64,000 nucleotides of DNA from Haloprofundus salinisoli (GTDB lineage: Archaea; Halobacteriota; Halobacteria; Halobacteriales; Haloferacaceae): contig NZ_CP083663.1 in NCBI RefSeq assembly GCF_020097815.1, positions 2,294,001 to 2,358,000 on the forward strand. The letters are read 5' to 3'. The translations under genes and the position numbers were made by a program. The notes under the pieces are model-generated. The model was not told the origin of the DNA and searched no databases. It saw only the letters and a program-made list of their open reading frames with translations. Positions 33,129-41,680 of the stretch are shown here, in pieces. How positions within the stretch are numbered: the stretch's first letter is position 1; the number at the start of each line of letters is the position of its first letter.

Positions 33129-35454
33129 GCTCCGTTTCAATGTCGGAGAGGACATCGTCGCCATCATCTCCTTTGCGGCGCTGCTTACAGAGTTCCTTGA
33201 AGAGAGAACTCAATCGAGAGCAAAGAGAATCTGGTAGCTCACGCGGATCAAGTACAGGTGCAGATTCTAACGGACCAATCTCGATTTTTTGGAGTCCGTT
33301 GTAGTCACGACTGAGTTGCATGAGAAAACGCTCAAAGAGGCGGCTGTTCAGATAGGCTAGGAGAGCATTCAGTTGCTCTTCATTGTATTTGAAGTCCAAA
33401 TCAACAGTGTGGATGTTATTGAGCGTCAGGAGATTTGCATCATTCCGTATGAACTGGAATCCATGCCTGTTCATGTACTTAGCCAAAATTGGCGCAGCAT
33501 CTTGCTTTTCAACTCTATACCACGGGTTACGGTTGCTTACAAGATATCCGTCGGTAACTCCTTGCTCAGTGCCCTTTCGGAGATATTTAATGAGTGAGTC
33601 ATCTTCGAGATTTTCTCTTCTAATAACTCCATTCTCGTCGTAGCAGTAGAGTAGCCACACCTCATCACCATCTCGTTCCCAGGAACACCAGTCGTCAAGA
33701 TTAAGATTGAGGTTCTCCATTCCGTTTGCTGTCCGAATTATTCGTCGACGGAAACTTTCTGGAATCGGATACTCCTCCAAGTCTTCTGTTGATAGGCAGA
33801 AGTAGTCGTTTTTACCAGTTGCAATTCCACGCTTAATCGTTGCAATGTCTTTGAATTGAGTTAGCTGAGGAATTTCCTCAACCTCTGTCGAGTCGAAGAA
33901 GCGGGTCCAACGCTCTGACGGAGTGATCATGTCTTGTGCAATTACCGTCTCGAACTCTACCTCACTGTGTTCTGTGAGTGGTTCATCTGAGTTTACCAAC
34001 TCTGATGCAGAGTCAACACCTGGCCATGCGCTAAGTTTAACAAACTGCGTTTTGTGTGACAACGGAGGATGCCTAGATTCCAAGAGTAGGATACTTGGTC
34101 TGGTTTTAACGCCCTCAAACACTGGAATACTGTCTCCAAATTGGATGACTGAATGTATTTTGAATTCGTTTAGTAGGAACCTCTTCAGGTCCCGACCAAA
34201 CTGGGTATCCATAAATTTGGATGGGATAATGAAAGCCAAACGACCGCCATCTTCAACAAACTGAGCTGCGTGCGCAATGAAATATGCATAGAGGGGCGTT
34301 CGTCCAGAAAATTCGTAGCCGGTTCTCTCTATAACAGTCTCATTCAGGCTTTCCTTTACCGCCGAACTCATCGATTGGTGGCGTGAATAAGGAGGATTCG
34401 CGATGACTGCATCATATCTGCTCTCAATCTTACCAGAACTCGTATACTCCACTGACTTCTTGTCGATGAAGTTGTCGAGTTCGAGATTCGGTGAGCCTGG
34501 ACCGTCGACGAGTTTCAACGCCGTCGACGCCATAGTGATTGAAACTTCGTCGATATCGATTCCAGTGATGTCTCCGAGTGGGCTATTAGAACCGAGATTC
34601 AGCTTTTCGTAGAGAACTTGTAGCGATAGCTGCCCAGCACCGATTCCTGGATCAAGTACTCTATCGTCGGGATTTTGAACTGCCCACGATGCCATGAATC
34701 GTCCAATATGGACTGGTGTTGCAAACTGGCCGAGATCTCGTCTAGCATCCTGAGAAATCAGCCCTTCGTAGACTGTTGCAAGAGTGTTCGCTGGTTGGGG
34801 GTCATTGAGTAGCGCGTGACGTAGACTCAAGAGTAACCGGTTGATGCTCTCGTCTGCTTCTACGAGTGAGTCGACAGGCGACTGCTGGAAGCCAGTATCC
34901 TCAATTATTCTGTAGGCTTCCTTGAACAGAGACAACCACTGACTGTTCTCGGTTAGGTGATCTAGACTGGAATACTCAGGTTGATGTAGTCCGTAGAGCG
35001 TCGCCTGCAAGAATCGGCGATAAACTGCAACTCGATATGCGTAGATTAACTGCGAATACTCGGTGTCTACACCGCGCTTGGCAAGCCAAGACTGAATTTT
35101 GGGATAATCTTCGATTCTCTCGTCGGAAGTGACAAGCCAATCTGCAGCCTGACTAATTGTCTCTCTGAGTAGCGGGATATAATTCCGGTTTGAACTCTCG
35201 TCGACGATTGATGACGGATTCAGCGGAGATGTATTTAGTGCCCAGCGATAGCCTCGACCCGGCTTCGTCGACGTGACAAATCCCCCATCTTGGAGTTCCT
35301 TTAATCTCTTGAGTGCAGTTGGATTACTACAATCGAGAATCTCTTGAATTTCCTTTGTAGGCGATGTTTGGGTGAACGAGAGATGAACCAGAACACGTGT
35401 TTTGTCGGAACCTTCCGTACTAGGTCCTGTTACTGTGCTCTGGAAATTCGGCAT
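33103..35454 (-). CDS. HTH-fused N6-adenine DNA methylase (Eco57I/TaqI-like)
   Basis: A 783-residue protein. Residues about 18-72 form a winged HTH (SPTKEIQEILDCSNPTALKRL). The methyltransferase follows: LGQFATP, motif I VLDPGIGAGQLS (266-277) and motif IV NPPY (353-356). A TaqI-like target-recognition region fills the C-terminal third (GIATGKNDYFCLS..NRNPWYRVEK). This is the gamma-class N6A type of Eco57I/type IIG and BREX-like methylases, but no nuclease domain is fused. It may mark self DNA for a neighbouring effector, and the HTH suggests self-regulation (inference). Confidence 0.85.
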   Translation of the reverse strand: MPNFQSTVTGPSTEGSDKTRVLVHLSFTQTSPTKEIQEILDCSNPTALKRLKELQDGGFVTSTKPGRGYRWALNTSPLNPSSIVDESSNRNYIPLLRETISQAADWLVTSDERIEDYPKIQSWLAKRGVDTEYSQLIYAYRVAVYRRFLQATLYGLHQPEYSSLDHLTENSQWLSLFKEAYRIIEDTGFQQSPVDSLVEADESINRLLLSLRHALLNDPQPANTLATVYEGLISQDARRDLGQFATPVHIGRFMASWAVQNPDDRVLDPGIGAGQLSLQVLYEKLNLGSNSPLGDITGIDIDEVSITMASTALKLVDGPGSPNLELDNFIDKKSVEYTSSGKIESRYDAVIANPPYSRHQSMSSAVKESLNETVIERTGYEFSGRTPLYAYFIAHAAQFVEDGGRLAFIIPSKFMDTQFGRDLKRFLLNEFKIHSVIQFGDSIPVFEGVKTRPSILLLESRHPPLSHKTQFVKLSAWPGVDSASELVNSDEPLTEHSEVEFETVIAQDMITPSERWTRFFDSTEVEEIPQLTQFKDIATIKRGIATGKNDYFCLSTEDLEEYPIPESFRRRIIRTANGMENLNLNLDDWCSWERDGDEVWLLYCYDENGVIRRENLEDDSLIKYLRKGTEQGVTDGYLVSNRNPWYRVEKQDAAPILAKYMNRHGFQFIRNDANLLTLNNIHTVDLDFKYNEEQLNALLAYLNSRLFERFLMQLSRDYNGLQKIEIGPLESAPVLDPRELPDSLCSRLSSLFKELCKQRRKGDDGDDVLSDIETELRGFLGIH

Positions 35455-35514
35455 ACACTACTCAACTAGAGCACTCTTCTTGGAGGTTGTGATTTTGATA
35501 CAGAACACCAATTT

Positions 35515-36246
35515 TTACGATTGGCCCAAGAGCGTCTTCCAGACATTGTTTCGATGAACGGTATACCAGAATCCTTGCAACTCAGAGCGTAGTTTCCTAT
35601 ACTTCGGCACAGTTGATGCAACTAGCTCCCAGAATGAATCTGTATGCTTCGGATGGAGGAGATGCGCCACCTCGTGTACGACGAGATAACGAATATGTGG
35701 CACCGGGAGAAAAGCACAACGAACGTTGAAATTGAGATTCCGACCACCGGAACAACTTGCCCACTTTGTCTGCTGATTTCGGATACTAAGGGTGCTGAAT
35801 TTTGTTTCGTACATTTCACAGAAGTGCTGAGCCAAGGGTCGGAGAGCGTGTCTTAGTGCCTTCCGAGTTTGATTGTAAAGGTACGGCTTCGGTGCTCTTC
35901 CTGAGGGAGACTGTAGAATAAGTGCTTCACCGTCAATTTGGATTTTGTACTCGCCATCGGTCTCAATTAGATTGTAAGTGTTCCCCCAGAGGGTGATTCC
36001 CTCCATGAGGTTACCGTACTGGTTTTTGATTTCAGTTATGTGTTTGAGCTGTTCCTCGTATTGCGACTCAATCCAGCCTGTATTTTGAGCAAGGAGTGAC
36101 TGACTCGGTGTGCCATCTGGTAGAATTACCGCTAATGTACCATCTGGATTCAGTGTGAGTCGGGGATTCTGGATATCTCGTCGGTGAACTGTATACGAAA
36201 CTTGTTCACCTGTTTGAAGTTTCACAGCACCCTGCGCGGCACTCAT
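35515..36246 (-). CDS. YgjP-like (DUF45) zinc metallopeptidase
   Basis: A 243-residue protein with the gluzincin motif HEVAHLLHPKHTDSFW (HExxH plus downstream His) near the C-terminus and TKWASCSGGRNLNFN before it, as in the YgjP/DUF45 family often found beside restriction genes. The frame reaches 36315 but would overlap the divergent gene; the ATG at 36246 (MSAAQGAVKLQTG) lies 30 bases from a shared symmetric TATA box and is preferred. It follows the methylase direction, 60 bases upstream of it, so the two may be one operon. Confidence 0.82.
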   Translation of the reverse strand: MSAAQGAVKLQTGEQVSYTVHRRDIQNPRLTLNPDGTLAVILPDGTPSQSLLAQNTGWIESQYEEQLKHITEIKNQYGNLMEGITLWGNTYNLIETDGEYKIQIDGEALILQSPSGRAPKPYLYNQTRKALRHALRPLAQHFCEMYETKFSTLSIRNQQTKWASCSGGRNLNFNVRCAFLPVPHIRYLVVHEVAHLLHPKHTDSFWELVASTVPKYRKLRSELQGFWYTVHRNNVWKTLLGQS

Positions 36247-36271
36247 TATAGGAAAAACATTCTCCCATGCA

Positions 36272-36280
36272 GTTATAAAC
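36272..36280. promoter_or_regulatory. Symmetric bidirectional TATA box
   Basis: GTTATAAAC reads as a TATA box on both strands. Its centre is 30 bases from the peptidase ATG (36246) and 27 from the GHKL gene ATG (36303). Both would be leaderless, which ties the two halves of the cluster to one control point. Confidence 0.6.
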
Positions 36281-36302
36281 TTGCCACCACTTTCGGTAGT
36301 TA

Positions 36303-38696
36303 ATGGTCGACTCACCCGATGAAGTAATGTTCACTATTGACAGTCGGCTGCTCGAAGAGCTGGGTGAGAATCTAGTCACACGGAATCACGTTGCAGTCAG
36401 TGAACTAATAAAGAATTCATACGATGCTGATGCGACTGAGGTCATACTCGAATTCGAGGACGCTTCCGCTGATAATCCCACAGGAAGCGAAATCCGTGTA
36501 AGGGATGACGGCAGTGGTATGAGCTTAGTAGAAGTCAGAGATGACTTCATGCGCATCGCCACAACAGACAAGCTCAGGAATCCAAAATCGGAGAAGTATG
36601 GACGTGAAAAATCCGGTAATAAAGGTATTGGCCGGTTCGCGTGCAGACGTTTGGCACACGTACTGGACTTAACCACCACCTCGTATCTTGAGGATGATGA
36701 GGTCTATGAGCGCACGTCCCTGGAGATTGACTGGCGGCGGTATGAAGCTGATCAGGAGATCGAAGAAGTCACGTTTAAACCAGATATCGAGAGGTACCCT
36801 GGTGATGAGGACCTCAGTACTGGAACTACCATTTGTCTCCGAGATCTTCAGGACTCATGGACTCAGCGCGACTTCGACACACTCCGCCGCAATGTAGTTT
36901 CTCTAGCTGTTGTCCAACCCCGGGACCGAGGTCCACAATATGAATACGACCCAGGCTTTGACATAGAGTTTGATGTCCCTGAATTCGAAAAAGGAGAAGG
37001 GACACTCTCAGAACAGATTCACGAAGCAAGTTGGGGATGTCTTGAAGGCCAGATTAGTGAGACGGGGGAAATTTCCCTAAACCTTGATGCTAAGCTTATC
37101 GGCGAGCGGTCATACTCATTTACTACCGACGCATCTGGATTAGGAGGGACTAGCTTCAAAATTTCATATGTCCCACTTGACACCAAAGCACATTACCGGG
37201 ACCCCCAAACACTTAGCATCACACGGGCTCGCGAAATCACACAGGAACAGGGTGGAGTCCGCGTCTACAAAGGGGGCTTTCGAGTTTTCTCATACGGAGG
37301 CCCAGACGATGACTGGTTAGGTATCGACCAAGATAGAGGAACACATAAAGGAAGAAGTCCCGATGAAACGTTCAAAGGTATCTCTGATTCTTTAGAACTG
37401 CATATCGATTTCAACAGAGTACTTCTTTCTGGTCCGAATAATCGAAATTTGATTGGCCGAGTGATGATTGATTCCGATGCCGATTTGACCATGGCATCAA
37501 ATCGAGAAGATTTCATCGATGATGATCTATTCGACGATCTCAGGAAAATTGTCCGTCTCAGTTTGCAATGGTTGACCCTGCAGTGGAGTAATTATAAAGC
37601 ACTGCAGAAAAAAGAGCGCCTCAAAGAAGAAACAGAAAAATTCAACCAGGAGATTAAAGATAGTGAGACTAGAGATTCAACCGATGAAGATTCCAAAAAA
37701 ACACTTGACCAATGGTCAACAAACAAGTCGGATGAAGAATCTACGACATCTGGACCCAGTGGGAAATCTACAGAATCAGAAAAATCAAAGGAGCCTGTTG
37801 ACAGCGCTCTAAACCTTCTAGAGGGTGTAGCAAGCACAGCAACAGAAACGGTCCCTGAGCAAGACCGACAAGTCTCTGATGAAGCGGTTGAGACCGCTAC
37901 CAAGGTCATCCGTGGTTCACTAGACCAGAAGGAGCAAGAGATTGATTTCTTCCGCTCAGCATTTTCTGTTAATCAAGTCGTATTTTCGTTTTCTCATGAG
38001 CTTCGCTCAATGGTTAACGACCTTGCCAGCAACGCTTCAAAAATTGAGACTACTTTAGACGACCTCCCAGAAAATCAGAGGTCGAAATTCCTTGATGTGA
38101 TAACCGATCTTCGAGCAATGCAAGACCGGTTCGAGAGTCAGATGGAGCTATTTGGCATCTTCATGGAAACCGGCAATCGAAAACAGGCAGAACCTGTTTC
38201 AATAAGCGAGGTCGTGGACGACGTTGTTGATGCCACAGAATATATCGCAAATTACTATGGGGTAGACACTTCGACTGAGATTCCAACTCTACTGAAGACG
38301 CCACCAATGTACAAATCAGAGCTTTATTCTATAGTGGTCAATTTGGTCACAAATAGTATCAAAGCAATAGGAACAACCGCCGAGGATGGGGGGGAAATTC
38401 TCGTGGAAGGTACCTCGACTGATGAGGGAATCAGTCTCCGAGTGTACGACAACGGTGTCGGAATTCCAAAAGAAGCACGAGAGGAGGCGTTTGAACCACT
38501 CATCTCCGATCCTGCGGATAATATTTATGATGACTTATCGCAACAAATGCCCGAAGAACTCAGTGAGCAACTTGGCAAAGGGACTGGACTTGGCCTCAGT
38601 ATCGTTCGCAATATCGCCGAAAAGCATGGTGGGCATGCGAAATTTGTTGAGGTCGATGAATGGACTACGTGTATGGAGGTGACTATCAATGAGTGA
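36303..38696 (+). CDS. Dual GHKL ATPase with histidine-kinase-like C-terminus
   Basis: A 797-residue protein with two Bergerat-fold ATPase domains. The N-terminal one is Hsp90/MutL/MORC-like: Glu34 and Asn38 in ELIKNSYDADA, RDDGSGM (67-73) and GNKGIGRF (105-112). A charged, Ser/Lys-rich linker covers about 430-500. The C-terminal half is kinase-like: His565 in FSHELR, N-box Asn680/Asn684 in VNLVTNSIKAI, YDNGVGIP and GTGLGLSIVRNIAEKHGG. No membrane segment is seen. It overlaps the response-regulator-like gene by 8 bases, so phosphotransfer from His565 is plausible (inference). Low G+C. Confidence 0.8.
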   Translation: MVDSPDEVMFTIDSRLLEELGENLVTRNHVAVSELIKNSYDADATEVILEFEDASADNPTGSEIRVRDDGSGMSLVEVRDDFMRIATTDKLRNPKSEKYGREKSGNKGIGRFACRRLAHVLDLTTTSYLEDDEVYERTSLEIDWRRYEADQEIEEVTFKPDIERYPGDEDLSTGTTICLRDLQDSWTQRDFDTLRRNVVSLAVVQPRDRGPQYEYDPGFDIEFDVPEFEKGEGTLSEQIHEASWGCLEGQISETGEISLNLDAKLIGERSYSFTTDASGLGGTSFKISYVPLDTKAHYRDPQTLSITRAREITQEQGGVRVYKGGFRVFSYGGPDDDWLGIDQDRGTHKGRSPDETFKGISDSLELHIDFNRVLLSGPNNRNLIGRVMIDSDADLTMASNREDFIDDDLFDDLRKIVRLSLQWLTLQWSNYKALQKKERLKEETEKFNQEIKDSETRDSTDEDSKKTLDQWSTNKSDEESTTSGPSGKSTESEKSKEPVDSALNLLEGVASTATETVPEQDRQVSDEAVETATKVIRGSLDQKEQEIDFFRSAFSVNQVVFSFSHELRSMVNDLASNASKIETTLDDLPENQRSKFLDVITDLRAMQDRFESQMELFGIFMETGNRKQAEPVSISEVVDDVVDATEYIANYYGVDTSTEIPTLLKTPPMYKSELYSIVVNLVTNSIKAIGTTAEDGGEILVEGTSTDEGISLRVYDNGVGIPKEAREEAFEPLISDPADNIYDDLSQQMPEELSEQLGKGTGLGLSIVRNIAEKHGGHAKFVEVDEWTTCMEVTINE

Positions 38697-39699
38697 TTAT
38701 GTTATCTGGTGGATAGATGACACAGAAAGTCGGAAAGAAAAACATGCAGAAGTCCTTGAGGAGCAAATGTCCAATTTGTCAGTCATTTTCACTCATCCTC
38801 AAAAAGCGGCAGAAAAGCTCAATCAAAACGACCACCCCGATGCAGATCTCGTTCTAATCGACTGGATGCTGAATGAGCAGGGGGAGTTCCTTGGCAAGGG
38901 GTTGACTATGGCTGGTTCCGTTCGGGAACATCTGCAGAATACACCAATATACGGGTTCACGGGAGGGTCGCTTAATGAACTACGGACACCAGCTAGTGAA
39001 CATCAATTTCAGTCAACATTGCCATTAAAGGATATTTCATCACGTGCGGGAGCTAAGAATCTTGAAGGGGATATCAACGATTACCAACGCGTTGAGGCAG
39101 CGCGTGGTGACGGACTCAAAGCGTTGCTTGCAACGCTTAACCCACCAGAGGGTCTTGATGAGGAACTGAAAAGCCTTATTCCGCGTACATTCTCAAACGG
39201 TCTGAAAACTGACCCAACAGAAGAGGGAGGTAGCAGCCTCGAATTTGCGGACTGGGTACGGCACCGGTTTCTCAAGACACCAGGGCCACTCTTAGACTGC
39301 AACTGGACAGCGACAAAACTTGGAGTGAAGCCAGATTACTTAGACCAATACATAACAGAGTTGTACGAGACAGAATATGGGGAGTTCACTTACGACGGCA
39401 TTTTTCACCATAGAATCAACCCGCTCTGGTGGACATCTGAACTCATCGAGGCTGTCGTCGACTTAGCTCAATCGCGCGACCAAACTATCGGTGAAATCCA
39501 TGCTGCAGCTCCTAATTTACTTGGAGTGGATGATGACCATCATTCCATCTGTACAGCATGTGGTGATCCACACCCTGACACTGTAGCGGCGAGTATCGAA
39601 GGTAAAGACGCAACTTATCCGGTCCATTTCCACTGTAGCAATCTTCATCACTCGCGTGAAGGAGGATTCGAGGATTACCGAACTGCTGAAGATATCTAA
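38689..39699 (+). CDS. Response-regulator-like protein with Cys/His C-terminus
   Basis: A 336-residue protein. The N-terminal 120 residues hold every hallmark of a receiver domain: acidic pair Asp10-Asp11 (WWIDDTES), phospho-acceptor Asp58 (LVLIDWML), Thr91 (YGFTGGS) and Lys114 (LPLKDIS). The remainder (about 120-336) is not a known output domain; it ends in a possible zinc site (ICTACGDPHPD, then YPVHFHCSNLHHS). It overlaps the kinase-like gene by 8 bases. It may be an effector or adaptor switched by phosphorylation (inference). Confidence 0.75.
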   Translation: MSDYVIWWIDDTESRKEKHAEVLEEQMSNLSVIFTHPQKAAEKLNQNDHPDADLVLIDWMLNEQGEFLGKGLTMAGSVREHLQNTPIYGFTGGSLNELRTPASEHQFQSTLPLKDISSRAGAKNLEGDINDYQRVEAARGDGLKALLATLNPPEGLDEELKSLIPRTFSNGLKTDPTEEGGSSLEFADWVRHRFLKTPGPLLDCNWTATKLGVKPDYLDQYITELYETEYGEFTYDGIFHHRINPLWWTSELIEAVVDLAQSRDQTIGEIHAAAPNLLGVDDDHHSICTACGDPHPDTVAASIEGKDATYPVHFHCSNLHHSREGGFEDYRTAEDI

Positions 39700-39705
39700 G
39701 TACAA

Positions 39706-40518
39706 ATGTCGACAAAAACCTCATCGGAAGATTTGCTTCCGGAACCTGACAAATTGTATGAGTTATTGATTTCTGAGCTGGAATATCTCTACAATCTCGG
39801 CGGTGTGTTAGCACGTAATAAAGATTCATTTAGAACTAAACGCGCCGAGTTGCAGAAAATGGATTCCGAGAACTGGAAGTTAGACATTACTCCCAACTGG
39901 GTACTTCCGATAACTGGGCCAGAAGAGCAAGCTCAGAGACAAAACGCACGTGATTTCTCCAAAGCAGAGGGTTTCGCTCTCATCGGTGGATTAATTCATG
40001 TAGAAGATGGGACGTATGATGACTATTCTCTCAATCTCACGTTGCTTGCCCAGGGAGATACGGAATTGCGCGGTAGTGACGAAAACAAGCACATTGATGC
40101 GCCCTGCTGTTGGGGCGCTGAAAGTATGCAAAGCAGTTGGCGAGTTGCAAAACGATATCACTTCGATATAGATCTCGGTGGCGACGACGAGTCGAAGCCA
40201 ATTACACATCTACAAAGTGGTGGGGCTTTCAAAAAGAAACACCTTCCAACTGGCATAAAACATCACGAACCACATTACTGTTCAACACCTCTTGACAAAC
40301 CACGTCTCACATATCCACCCATGGATCCTATCCTCATTCTCCAAATATTGGTAACACAATACGATAGTCTCAACCGAATTATGGTAAACACTTGGAATGC
40401 ACAAGTTCAGAAAGCAGAGAGTACACTTTGGACTAAGTATTATTTACACCTGAGTGACATAATGGGCATGCAGAAGAGAAGCGAAACCCTTGATTCCTAT
40501 ATTGAGAACGGAACTTAA
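39706..40518 (+). CDS. Unknown protein, third gene of the GHKL/REC operon
   Basis: A 270-residue soluble protein starting 6 bases after the response-regulator-like gene. I recognise no domain. Notable strings are PCCWGAESMQSSW, a His-rich IKHHEPHYCSTPL, and a C-terminal PRLTYPPMDPILILQILVTQ followed by a long helix. The close spacing suggests it works with the two preceding proteins. Confidence 0.65.
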   Translation: MSTKTSSEDLLPEPDKLYELLISELEYLYNLGGVLARNKDSFRTKRAELQKMDSENWKLDITPNWVLPITGPEEQAQRQNARDFSKAEGFALIGGLIHVEDGTYDDYSLNLTLLAQGDTELRGSDENKHIDAPCCWGAESMQSSWRVAKRYHFDIDLGGDDESKPITHLQSGGAFKKKHLPTGIKHHEPHYCSTPLDKPRLTYPPMDPILILQILVTQYDSLNRIMVNTWNAQVQKAESTLWTKYYLHLSDIMGMQKRSETLDSYIENGT

Positions 40519-40525
40519 CAGTAAG

Positions 40526-40861
40526 TCAAACGAAACCCGCCCAATCCCCCGGTCTCACCTTATCCGGTGGCCTTGGTTTTGGAATTGGACGCATCAACTC
40601 GGCATCGACCTCTCCTCGCAGATACAACTCACCCCAACCCGTGATCTCGAACACCTCGGCTCCAGCATCGTCCGTAATCGGCGACACTAACCCAGCGTGA
40701 GCGAGCACATAACAGCGCTCTCGTACTCGACGCTCCGAAGCGTCGGCACTCACCTCACAAGAAATCAACTCGGGAGAACACCATCCTTCGATTTGGAGAA
40801 ACTCCAAGATTCTATCGTCGAGTCCACACTGCCAGCGACCAGTCTTCCTCACAGGCGACAT
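40526..40861 (-). CDS. PhiH1-repressor-like winged-helix protein
   Basis: A 111-residue wHTH protein with the haloarchaeal phage pattern: W-x-LDDRILEFLQIEG, RRVRERCYVLAHAGLVSPI and a C-terminal GELYLRGEVDAE. These proteins repress lytic genes in halophage PhiH1 and its relatives. It is 12 bases downstream of a second copy, so the two form an operon. Convergent with the defence-like genes. Confidence 0.78.
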   Translation of the reverse strand: MSPVRKTGRWQCGLDDRILEFLQIEGWCSPELISCEVSADASERRVRERCYVLAHAGLVSPITDDAGAEVFEITGWGELYLRGEVDAELMRPIPKPRPPDKVRPGDWAGFV

Positions 40862-40873
40862 TGAGTAATTTCT

Positions 40874-41194
40874 CTACGATTCCGACTCTGCGAATCCGTC
40901 TCCGTTTCCGTTCTCGCTTTCGTTGTCGACCGCCTCGACAGGGCGATCTTCCTCAGCATCCCATTCTCCGTCTAGATACTCTTCTCCTTTGTCGGTGATG
41001 ATGTATACACCATTCCCCAGAGCTGTGAGCATCCCATGTTCAGCGAGTTTCTGGAGTCGTCGAGAGATATGTTGGCGAGAGACCTTGATGTAACCGCTAT
41101 CTACGAGTTGTTTCGGGGAACCAGACCCCTCTTCGCGAATGTATTCTAGGATTCTATCATCCCAGATAGTCATCCACGTCCCGGACTGTCTCAT
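40874..41194 (-). CDS. PhiH1-repressor-like winged-helix protein
   Basis: A 106-residue paralogue of the next gene: W-x-TIWDDRILEYIREEG, QHISRRLQKLAEHGML, GEEYLDGEWDAE, then an acidic tail. It probably keeps the provirus silent. It lies beside the 212-base region holding several palindromes (41195-41406), where it may bind. Confidence 0.78.
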   Translation of the reverse strand: MRQSGTWMTIWDDRILEYIREEGSGSPKQLVDSGYIKVSRQHISRRLQKLAEHGMLTALGNGVYIITDKGEEYLDGEWDAEEDRPVEAVDNESENGNGDGFAESES

Positions 41195-41358
41195 TAGTCA
41201 CGGATACAGGCTGTGGTTACCTATTCACAGCGCATATGCGTTTCATGTTCTAAGATACTGAAATAGTGACTGCGTAACTTATATGTGATGATAGCAATTT
41301 TGTGCTAAACGCGGAGTTGTGAGACAGGCTGTCGGCTGGTGATGATTTTGTAGGTCCT

Positions 41359-41385
41359 GCGGGCAGTGCTGGAATCACTGCCCGC
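41359..41385. promoter_or_regulatory. Perfect 10-bp inverted repeat before the zinc-finger gene
   Basis: GCGGGCAGTG-CTGGAAT-CACTGCCCGC ends 21 bases before the ATG at 41407. A smaller CGGA-ATGC-TCCG follows directly. The site could be a repressor operator or an mRNA hairpin at the ribosome-binding region. Confidence 0.6.
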
Positions 41386-41406
41386 CGGAATGCTCCGTCA
41401 AAACCC

Positions 41407-41676
41407 ATGACGGAAACTAGGAATACGGGGCTAAGACCCCGCAAACAGACGGAGGCATTGCCCTTTGATAAGAGCGACGACACTGACTGTGAGGTCTGTG
41501 GTTGTCGTCCGGCCGAAGGCTTCGACGCGCAGATTCACAGAAGCGTTTGTAGACCCTGCGCGAATCGCGTACGCGTTGAGCAACTGAGAGCGACCCTACT
41601 GAAGCAAGTCGCAGAAACAGCTCAGACAGCCCAAAGCGTAGCCAGAGAAGAGGCTCGTCAGGAGGCAGGACAATGA
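41407..41676 (+). CDS. Small zinc-finger protein near the integrase
   Basis: An 89-residue protein with CEVCGCRP (35-42) and CRPCANR (58-64), two CxxC knuckles, followed by a long Gln/Ala/Glu helix. No named family is recognised. Convergent with the AbrB-like gene, 4 bases apart. Possibly an excision or control factor of the lysogeny region (inference). Confidence 0.6.
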   Translation: MTETRNTGLRPRKQTEALPFDKSDDTDCEVCGCRPAEGFDAQIHRSVCRPCANRVRVEQLRATLLKQVAETAQTAQSVAREEARQEAGQ

Positions 41677-41680
41677 CGGT

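Noticed and set aside
36303-38696. Reading the GHKL protein as a plain MutL or Hsp90
   Set aside because: It lacks the MutL/Hsp90 middle and C-terminal domains and instead ends in a second GHKL with an HELR motif.
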